From assembly GCA_025351185.1 (NCBI GenBank), contig JANXWJ010000202.1:1-36791 (forward strand): 36,791 bases of DNA, in the 5' to 3' direction. Under the pieces are notes generated by a model, which was not told the origin of the DNA, ran no database searches, and worked only from the letters and a program-made list of their open reading frames with translations. Of the stretch, positions 31,230-36,791 are shown piece by piece. A program made the position numbers and the translations under genes. Numbering within the stretch: the first letter of the stretch is position 1; the number at the start of each line of letters is the position of its first letter. Source of the DNA: Candidatus Nanopelagicales bacterium. Lineage in GTDB: Bacteria > Actinomycetota > Actinomycetes > S36-B12 > CAIYMF01.

Positions 31230-31950
31230 CTGAGATCACTGGGAGTCCTGCTCGTGCTGTTCGCCGCCATCCGTCGTTTTCCTGCTCGTCCGGCCGCTCC
31301 TGCGTGTCGGCGCTTCTAGCGACGAGCGTGGTCGTGATCGCCCCACCGCTGCCGCCGGCATCACGTTGGGCAAGTCCGGACCGGTCACCGTGCTGGCCGG
31401 AGCGCCCGCTGCCTGCCCGCTGACCGCCGCCAACCCGTCGGCCGATGCCACGGCGGTTCCTGGGTACAACCTCAGCTTTCGCGATGTCCTGCCCGTGGGG
31501 ACGACGTATGTCGCAGGGTCGACGACCCCGACGTAGGCCGCTGAGCCGACGATCGCGACGAACCCGGCGACCGGCCAGCAGACCCTGGTGTGGCGCAACA
31601 TCTCCGACCTGCAGGTCGGAGACAGTCTCGCCCTCGGATTCAGTGCTGCGACCGATCCCGCAGTGCTGCCGGTCGGCGCGACCTTCATCAACGACGGTTC
31701 GGCCTATGCCCACAGCGACCCTCGGCGGATCCCCGCGTTCTCCGCCGCAGGCGTCGTGACCCCCGGTAGTTACACAGGTTCAGCAGCCGCGACGTCGGCA
31801 CCGACGACGGTGTCGGCGCTGGAGATCACCAAGTCCGAGCCGAGCCCGGAGTCGGAACTGCTGCGCGGCATCCACGAGCACCCGACCGTCTACACCCTCA
31901 CCGTGCGCAGCACCGGCGTCGCCCCGAGCACCGGCGTCGTCCCCAGCGCG
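31230..31950 (+). pseudogene. DUF11-type surface protein remnant with stops and frameshifts
   Basis: A degraded start of a large repeat surface protein. The signal region is spread over frames: SLGVLLVLFAAI in one, SALLATSVVVIAPPLPPA in another. The main frame then reads ITLGKSGPVTVLAGAPAACP, DATAVPGYNLSFRDVLPVGT and TYVAGSTTPT, hits an in-frame TAG (31534-31536), and continues QQTLVWRNISDLQVGDSLA, LGFSAATDPAVLPVGATFIN and ALEITKSEPSPESELLRG. This is the DUF11/isopeptide-type domain of long actinobacterial cell-surface proteins, which usually have many copies; here similarity fades after about 31945. It sits between dacB and the metalloprotease gene. Confidence 0.75.
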
Positions 31951-32065
31951 GCTGACCGGAGCCGCGGCGCCGCCGGCCGACCGTGCGGGTGTGCGCCGTG
32001 CTCTGCTGCCGTGCGACGAGGACGCCGTCGGCTCTGACCTGGCCGGGCCGGGTTAGGGTCGCGAC

Positions 32066-33109
32066 GTGGAGGTCATCGACTGGGGGCTCGCCCGCGCGAC
32101 CGGGCGACGGGTGGCCGCACCTGGTCCCAGCGTCTCGCGCGATGATGCCCGCTCCGCCGTCGCCGACCTGCGTGCGCTGGCGAGATACGCCGTCGGACCG
32201 GTCCGGGAGCGCACCGGGCTCGACGCCGGTGACGCCCCCGACGCCGTCGTCGTGGATCGCGCGACCTGGGTCGACAGCAACGTCGACGGCTTCCGTGTCG
32301 TGCTGGCGCCCCTCCTCGAGCGGATGGCCACCGAGCAGCCCTCGATCGTGACGGCCGTGGGCTCGCGCGTCACCGCAGTGCAGATGGGCGGGGTGCTCGG
32401 CTATCTCTCCGGCAAGGTGCTCGGGCAGTTCGAGGCGTTCACCGCCACCGGCGACGGTCGGCTGCTCCTCGTCGCGCCCAACATCGTGGCCGCCGAGCGG
32501 CACCTCGACGTGGAGCCGCGCGACTTCCGGCTGTGGGTCTGCCTGCACGAGGAGACGCACCGTGTGCAGTTCGGCGGGATCCCGTGGCTCGCGCCGCACC
32601 TCATCGGCGAGATCCACGACTACCTCGCGCTCTCCGACCTCACGGCGGGCGATGTTGCCGGGCGCTTCGGCCGGGCCTTCGCTGCCGTGTTCGCCGCAGT
32701 GCGCGGGCATGACGGCGCCTCGCTCGTCGACGCCGTGCAGACGCCCGAGCAGCGCGTGGTGTTCGACCGCATCACCGCGCTCATGAGCCTGCTCGAAGGC
32801 CATGCCGACCACGTGATGGACGACGTCGGCCCGGAGATCGTGCCGACCGTCGCGACGATCCGCGCGCGGTTCGACACGCGACGCGGCAAGCAGGGAGCGG
32901 TCGACGGTCTCGCGCGGCGGGTGCTCGGCCTCGACGCCAAGATGCGGCAGTACACCGACGGGCGTGCGTTCGTGAGCGGTGTCGTCGACCGGGTCGGGCG
33001 CGACGGGTTCAACCGGGTGTGGTCCGGACCCGACTCGCTGCCCACCCGTGACGAGGTGCTCGACCCGGCCGCCTGGTGCGCGCGTACCGCCCCCGATCTC
33101 CTCGGATGA
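32066..33109 (+). CDS. F420-associated zinc-dependent metalloprotease
   Basis: 347 residues of the actinobacterial zinc metalloprotease family often named coenzyme F420 biosynthesis-associated protein. Family text includes VDRATWVDSNVDGFRVVLAP, LGYLSGKVLGQFEAF and LLLVAPNIVAAER. The zinc motif is HEETH at 161-165 (CLHEETHRVQFGG), with Glu and second-sphere residues in LMSLLEGHADHVMD. No signal peptide, so cytoplasmic. GTG 32066 follows a poor ribosome site. Its TGA overlaps the tilS ATG (ATGA), so it is translationally coupled to tilS and hpt, a conserved order in actinobacteria. The physiological substrate is unknown, and the F420 link is by name only. Confidence 0.88.
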   Translation: MEVIDWGLARATGRRVAAPGPSVSRDDARSAVADLRALARYAVGPVRERTGLDAGDAPDAVVVDRATWVDSNVDGFRVVLAPLLERMATEQPSIVTAVGSRVTAVQMGGVLGYLSGKVLGQFEAFTATGDGRLLLVAPNIVAAERHLDVEPRDFRLWVCLHEETHRVQFGGIPWLAPHLIGEIHDYLALSDLTAGDVAGRFGRAFAAVFAAVRGHDGASLVDAVQTPEQRVVFDRITALMSLLEGHADHVMDDVGPEIVPTVATIRARFDTRRGKQGAVDGLARRVLGLDAKMRQYTDGRAFVSGVVDRVGRDGFNRVWSGPDSLPTRDEVLDPAAWCARTAPDLLG

Positions 33110-34101
33110 CGTCGGCCGCGATGGACGTACGTCGGGCGCTGCGCGAGGACCTCGCGGAGCTCCCGGCCGACGCGCTCGTGCTCGTGGCCTGCTCGGGCGG
33201 CCCGGACTCGATGTCGTTGGCGATCGCTGCGCGGGCCGAGCGGTCCTGGGCCGGTGCCGTCGTGATCGACCACGGCCTGCGACCCGAGTCGGCACTGGAG
33301 GCAGAGACGACGGCTGCGTGGCTGCGTCAGCACGGACTGGACCCCGTTTTGGTCGTGCGCGCGACCGTGGTGGAGAACGGCGACGGCCTCGAGGCGGCGG
33401 CGCGCGACGCGCGATATCGCGTGCTGTTCCGCGCGGCCACCGACGCCGGTGCTGCCGCGGTGCTCCTGGGGCACACGCGCGACGACCAGGCGGAGACCGT
33501 CCTGCTCGGGCTCGCGCGAGGCTCGGGAGTCCGCAGCCTCGCGGGGATGCCGCGACAGCGCGGGATCTGTCGGCGCCCGTTGCTCGACGTGCCGCGCGAC
33601 GTCGTACGAGCCGCGATCCCCGCGGGCACCCCGCTCGTGCACGACCCGCACAACAGTGACGACCGGTTCACGCGGGCGCGTGTCCGTCACACGGTGCTAC
33701 CGATGCTCGAACGAGAGCTCGGGCCGGGCATCGCGGCCGCTCTCGCGCGCACTGCCGACCTCGCCCGTGCCGATGCCGACGCCCTGGGTGAGCTCGCCGA
33801 CGCGACCGCCTGGGACCTCATGCACGGTGCACGCGACGAGGGCACCCTCGACGTCGACGGGCTGACCGACCTGCACGGTGCGGTCCTCTCGCGGGTGGTG
33901 CGGATCTGGCTGGTGGAGGGTGGCTGCCCGCCCGGGTCGCTCACGGCCTCGCACGTCCAGCGGGTGACGCGGCTGCTCACCGACTGGCGCGGGCAGGGTG
34001 CGGTCGCCCTGCCCGGCGGTGTCGAGGCGTTCCGTGACTATGGGAGGCTCTGCACGCGCTCGACCCCCACGCGCGACGAGCTCGAACGCCAGGAGACCTG
34101 A
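33106..34101 (+). CDS. tilS: tRNA(Ile)-lysidine synthase
   Basis: 331 residues; uses ATP to attach lysine to C34 of tRNA-Ile(CAU), changing its decoding from Met to Ile. The PP-loop motif SGGPDS is at 30-35, followed by VIDHGLRPESALEAETTAAW and LLGHTRDDQAETVLLGLARG (the HTRDDQAET signature). The C-terminal helical domain (about 195-330) is the actinobacterial short form, without the extended C-terminal domain of the E. coli enzyme. ATG 33106 overlaps the metalloprotease stop (ATGA) and its TGA overlaps the hpt ATG (TGATG). The larger frame from 33076 is unneeded. Confidence 0.93.
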   Translation: MTSAAMDVRRALREDLAELPADALVLVACSGGPDSMSLAIAARAERSWAGAVVIDHGLRPESALEAETTAAWLRQHGLDPVLVVRATVVENGDGLEAAARDARYRVLFRAATDAGAAAVLLGHTRDDQAETVLLGLARGSGVRSLAGMPRQRGICRRPLLDVPRDVVRAAIPAGTPLVHDPHNSDDRFTRARVRHTVLPMLERELGPGIAAALARTADLARADADALGELADATAWDLMHGARDEGTLDVDGLTDLHGAVLSRVVRIWLVEGGCPPGSLTASHVQRVTRLLTDWRGQGAVALPGGVEAFRDYGRLCTRSTPTRDELERQET

Positions 34102-34652
34102 TGGATGCCTCGCACCTCGGAGCCGACCTCGAGAAGGTCCTCGTCGACGAGGACGCCCTCGCCGCCAAGGTCCGCGAGCTCGCGGCCCAGGTCGACGCCG
34201 ACTACGCCGGCAAGGACGTGCTTCTCGTCGGCGTCCTCAAGGGCGCGGTGATGCTCATGGCCGACCTCTCACGGGCGCTGGCCTCGCCGATCGAGATGGA
34301 CTGGATGGCGGTGTCGTCGTACGGCTCCGGCACGAAGTCCTCGGGCGTCGTCCGGATCATGAAGGACCTCGACCGCGACATCACCGGCAAGCACGTGCTC
34401 GTCGTCGAGGACATCCTCGACTCGGGCCTCACGCTGTCCTGGCTGCTGCGCAACCTGCGCTCGCGCGGCCCGGCGTCGGTCGAGGTGCTCACCATGCTCC
34501 GCAAGCCCGACGCGGTGAAGGTCGCCGTCGACGTGAAGTACGTCGGCTTCGACATCCCCAACGAGTTCGTCGTCGGCTACGGCCTCGACTACGCCGAGAA
34601 GTATCGCAACCTCCGCGTCGTCGGCACCCTGGCCCCCCACGTCTACAGCTAA
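34101..34652 (+). CDS. hpt: Hypoxanthine-guanine phosphoribosyltransferase
   Basis: 183 residues; salvages hypoxanthine and guanine to IMP and GMP with PRPP. Motifs in order: VLLVGVLKGAVMLMADL (about 40-56), SSYGSGTKSSGVVR (flexible catalytic loop), and the PRPP-binding VVEDILDSGLTL (101-112), with DYAEKYRNLRVVG near the C-terminus. Its ATG overlaps the tilS stop. In many actinobacteria ftsH follows directly; here the hipBA module and its inverted repeats follow instead, and the window ends before any ftsH could be seen. Confidence 0.94.
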   Translation: MDASHLGADLEKVLVDEDALAAKVRELAAQVDADYAGKDVLLVGVLKGAVMLMADLSRALASPIEMDWMAVSSYGSGTKSSGVVRIMKDLDRDITGKHVLVVEDILDSGLTLSWLLRNLRSRGPASVEVLTMLRKPDAVKVAVDVKYVGFDIPNEFVVGYGLDYAEKYRNLRVVGTLAPHVYS

Positions 34653-34672
34653 CCCCCCGCGGCCCCCCACTT

Positions 34673-34690
34673 CGGCAACAGGTGTTGATG
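34673..34690 (+). repeat. Left inverted repeat flanking hipBA
   Basis: CGGCAACAGGTGTTGATG, perfectly complementary to 36624-36641. It is 21 bp after the hpt stop and is followed by a tandem copy of TGTTGATG. Confidence 0.85.
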
Positions 34691-34793
34691 TGTTGATGGC
34701 CGAGTGACCCGAAGGGCCGAGAGCTAGGGGCGGCCGCACGATCGCGTTCGAGCTCACCGGCGCGTGGGACCGCACGAGACCCCATGGGCGGGC

Positions 34794-36050
34794 CTAGTCG
34801 GGTGCCGCGGTGAGCAGCTTCTCGCAGTTCGAGCTGACGAGCTGCGCCGTGGCCTCGGCGATCGGCGCGTCTGGACGGTCGACCGTTAGACATGCCTGGC
34901 GCACCCGCTCCGTGGTGGCGACGGCCCGCGCCCGGGCGAAGCTCTCGCTCAGTCCCCAGGTGGTCGCCTCCCGGATGATGTCGGCCAGGTCAATCTGGGG
35001 AAGCTCGATCGCGCCGCCGACGGACATCGCGGCCCAGGTGCGCAGTGCCGGCCACAGCGCCGTGGGCACCGTGTCATAGAGCGGGGCGAGCGCGATCTCG
35101 TCGGCGGCACGGTGCAGGAACGAGACGTTCTTGCCGTGCGCGTCACCGTTGCCGATCAGCACGGTGAACACGACCTGGTCGAGCAGCTCGTAGCGGGACT
35201 CCCGGTCCCCCCACGCGTCGAGCAGGTCCGCCACCTCGCGCAGGCGCGGCCCTCCGTGACGCTCGTACTTGGCGCGGCCAGCACTCGGCCCGAGATCTAT
35301 GCCGAGCGCCTGGCAGGAGTCCTCCTGATGGATCCGGCGGGGCAGGGCCGCATCGCCGACCTCCCGGTCGAACCGGGTCACGATCAGGGCGTCGAGCTCA
35401 CCGAAGGCCGCGAGCTGGGACTTCGCCGCGGGCAGCTGCGCCGCACTCGCGATCTGCAGGCACGTGTGCTCGGCGACCACGAGCCCACGGTGCGCCCGGT
35501 CGTCGACCTTGAGGATGTGCGTGGACGGATACCCGTGGACCGGACGTGCCCACCCGCCGTCCTCGAGTGCGACCAGCAGCATCTTGTCCTGCAGACCTGC
35601 GATCGACAGCTCGGAGTCGTCGTGCACAGCGAGAGGGCGCGCCTTGTCCGCCAGCGCGGCCACCTCGTCGTCAAGCGCGCTCGCGCTGTAGGGGTCGGCG
35701 GTGGCGCGGGGTCGGTCGGCCACGGCGTCGCCGACGACAACGGCGCCGGCGACGTCCTGGCCGTAGGCGAGCAGGAGCGCGAACACGTCGGTGTCCAGGA
35801 CGAGCGCGCGCGAGGCCAGCGCCCGCCGGTGGTCACCCTCGGGGAGCAGCCCGGCGAAGAACGCGCGGGCGTTCATGGTCCGGGCCCCTGTGGGCATCGA
35901 GCAGGACAGCAGGGGCACGTTGAGCGGGTACCGATCGAGCACGTCGGCGTCGTAGGTGAACCGCAGCGTGGTCCCGCGTCGCGGCGTGCTCGTGATCGCA
36001 CCGATCGGCGCGCCGTGCAACCAGACCGGTGCCGTGCGGCTACGGGCCAT
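34794..36050 (-). CDS. hipA: HipA-type serine/threonine kinase toxin
   Basis: 418 residues. HipA kinases phosphorylate targets such as glutamyl-tRNA synthetase and induce dormancy. The N-terminal subdomain (1-110) has VWLHGAPIGAIT and FFAGLLPEG. The kinase core follows: SIAGLQDKM (149-157), whose first Ser is at the place of the autophosphorylated Ser150 in E. coli HipA; STHILK (176-181) with the ATP-binding Lys; the catalytic loop NGDAHGKN (301-308); and the metal-binding YDTVP (325-329). All key residues are present, so the toxin should be active. ATG 36050 overlaps the hipB 3' end by 11 bp. The longer frame from 36113 only runs through hipB. Its target is not predictable. Confidence 0.92.
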   Translation of the reverse strand: MARSRTAPVWLHGAPIGAITSTPRRGTTLRFTYDADVLDRYPLNVPLLSCSMPTGARTMNARAFFAGLLPEGDHRRALASRALVLDTDVFALLLAYGQDVAGAVVVGDAVADRPRATADPYSASALDDEVAALADKARPLAVHDDSELSIAGLQDKMLLVALEDGGWARPVHGYPSTHILKVDDRAHRGLVVAEHTCLQIASAAQLPAAKSQLAAFGELDALIVTRFDREVGDAALPRRIHQEDSCQALGIDLGPSAGRAKYERHGGPRLREVADLLDAWGDRESRYELLDQVVFTVLIGNGDAHGKNVSFLHRAADEIALAPLYDTVPTALWPALRTWAAMSVGGAIELPQIDLADIIREATTWGLSESFARARAVATTERVRQACLTVDRPDAPIAEATAQLVSSNCEKLLTAAPD

Positions 36051-36279
36051 CGCTGCGCTCCGGGAAGGTGACCACCACCTCGGCGCCGAGCTGGCGCAGG
36101 GCACGCAGGGCACGGTCGAGGAGTACGACGCTCAGACCGGACTCCATCTTGGCCAGGTAGCTGCGCCCGAGACCCGTCCGTTCGGCGAGATCCTCCTGCG
36201 TCATGTTGGAGGCGAGCCGGGCCTCGCGGACCGCGCCACCCAGGTCCTTGCCGGTGCGGACGGTGAACGTTCGGGTCAT
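36040..36279 (-). CDS. hipB: HipB-type XRE antitoxin
   Basis: 79 residues. Central XRE helix-turn-helix: VREARLASNMTQEDLAERTG then LGRSYLAKMESG, followed by a short C-terminal strand (QLGAEVVVTFPERS) that by analogy forms the dimer sheet. It neutralises HipA and represses the operon. ATG 36279 has GAAGGAGGCTGAG directly upstream; the longer frame to 36561 passes through the operators and is rejected. hipB before hipA with a short overlap is the usual order. Confidence 0.9.
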   Translation of the reverse strand: MTRTFTVRTGKDLGGAVREARLASNMTQEDLAERTGLGRSYLAKMESGLSVVLLDRALRALRQLGAEVVVTFPERSDGP

Positions 36280-36294
36280 CTCAGCCTCCTTCAG

Positions 36295-36386
36295 TGTGCC
36301 AATTTCAGCGCAATGCGCTCCAGGGGAGCACTGTGCCAATATCGGCACACCTAGGCAGCTGGCACCGTTGTGCTGATTCTGGCACA
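36295..36386 (-). promoter_or_regulatory. Three evenly spaced HipB operators
   Basis: Three 18-bp sites fit TGTGCC-N6-GGCACA. O1 at 36295-36312 is degenerate in its second half (AGCGCA). O2 at 36332-36349 is perfect. O3 at 36369-36386 differs by one base (TGTGCT). Starts are exactly 37 bp apart, about 3.5 helical turns. O1 lies between the hipB ATG and its ribosome site region; O2 and O3 cover the likely promoter. Other hip operons also have repeated operators but with a different half-site. Confidence 0.75.
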
Positions 36387-36623
36387 CCCAGTGCCTGGCC
36401 GGAGGGCATGGCGTCCGCCGTGCTAGCCCTGCGACCGTCGGCGCGACCACCCAAGCGGTTCCACCGAGATGCTGCAGCCCGCGAGCAGCGCGACGGCCAC
36501 GGATAGGGGCGGGTAGACCGGGTGCGTCGGCAGCCATCGGGTCTCCGGTCGGTGGGTGCAAGGGTCACGCGTCCCAGCGCGACGGCCCTGTCGCCCCGCT
36601 CCCGGCCGCTGGTCTACCGCCGC

Positions 36624-36641
36624 CATCAACACCTGTTGCCG
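36624..36641 (-). repeat. Right inverted repeat flanking hipBA
   Basis: CATCAACACCTGTTGCCG, the exact reverse complement of 34673-34690. Between the operators and this repeat (36387-36623) no gene is seen. Confidence 0.85.
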
Positions 36642-36680
36642 TACTGGGCGGCCCCGCTGGTCCCCGCCCTCTCTGGTCCC

Positions 36681-36742
36681 CGAGTAACAGGTCTAACGGT
36701 CGCTCACGGGTGCCGTTCAACGACCGTTGGACCTGTTACTCG
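36681..36742. repeat. Large imperfect hairpin outside the hipBA cassette
   Basis: Arms 36681-36702 and 36721-36742 are 22-bp inverted repeats with a single mismatch (T opposite G, a wobble in RNA) around an 18-nt loop. The arm begins CGAGTAACAGGTC. No T-run follows. It shares the heptamer AACAGGT with the hipBA inverted repeats. It could be a strong transcription terminator for a gene beyond the window, a REP-like element or a recombination site. Confidence 0.6.
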
Positions 36743-36791
36743 CGTCACCGGCGGCGGGGATTCTGCCGAGGGTGAACTCTGGGAACATCCG

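Larger units (their letters stand above)
34673..36641. mobile_element. Putative non-autonomous cassette carrying hipBA, bounded by 18-bp inverted repeats
   Basis: CGGCAACAGGTGTTGATG (34673-34690) and its exact complement CATCAACACCTGTTGCCG (36624-36641) bracket hipBA and its control region and nothing else. The match extends to about 21 bp if an extra 8-bp TGTTGATG copy in the left end (to about 34698) is allowed for. No transposase is inside and no clear target duplication is visible. Reading it as a mobilised cassette is inference; the ends could instead be regulatory or recombination sites. Confidence 0.45.

Noticed and set aside
29494-31713. 739-residue minus-strand open frame
   Set aside because: Fully antisense to dacB and the DUF11 remnant, with low-complexity Arg/Gly/Asp text and no domain.
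36280-36561. Longer HipB reading frame
   Set aside because: It passes through the three operators and has no ribosome site; AGGAGG before ATG 36279 decides the start.

Overview
The window comes from a high-GC Gram-positive actinobacterium. Reasons: strong G/C bias at third codon positions, many GTG starts, AGGAGG ribosome sites beside leaderless-looking starts, actinobacterial families (RipA-like NlpC/P60, HTH-TPR regulator, ChaB, F420-associated zinc metalloprotease), and the ppa / dacB / metalloprotease / tilS / hpt gene order. The genus cannot be fixed from the sequence; a Nocardioidaceae- or Micrococcales-like chromosome is plausible. No tRNA, rRNA, CRISPR array, transposase or phage gene was found.

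Layout. 1-2.5 kb is an accessory, partly decayed stretch: a hicAB toxin-antitoxin pair whose toxin carries two frameshifts, two tandem hairpins, a one-TM peptide and a truncated-type cation diffusion facilitator. 2.9-7.9 kb (minus strand) is a tight four-gene operon (processive GT2 synthase, membrane-anchored AlgG-like beta-helix epimerase, beta-helix lipoprotein, helical lipoprotein) that reads as a minimal locus for making and modifying an exopolysaccharide. 8.3-13.3 kb holds small housekeeping or stress genes (flavin reductase, DUF1345, ChaB, SGNH lipoprotein, Ca2+/H+ antiporter). 13.4-17.3 kb has a large secreted PQQ-propeller/Ig-repeat protein and a SHOCT protein. 17.5-19.9 kb has an HTH-TPR regulator flanked by a broken ABC ATPase and a broken histidine kinase.

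19.9-26.2 kb carries a DUF1349 protein, then the conserved trio ATP-grasp / alpha-E / transglutaminase, divergent from a GH13 amylosucrase-like enzyme. 26.4-28.7 kb has an NfeD-like protein, a flotillin gene with its centre deleted, and a RipA-like cell-wall hydrolase. 28.9-34.7 kb is the conserved block ppa, dacB, (DUF11 pseudogene), metalloprotease, tilS, hpt. The last 2 kb is an intact hipBA module with three evenly spaced operators, bracketed by perfect 18-bp inverted repeats directly after hpt, followed by a large hairpin.

Two themes stand out: a candidate actinobacterial alginate-like polysaccharide system, and an unusual density of frame-broken genes (hicA, ABC ATPase, histidine kinase, flotillin, DUF11) amid intact neighbours. 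The frame breaks may be real decay or, in part, homopolymer indel errors.
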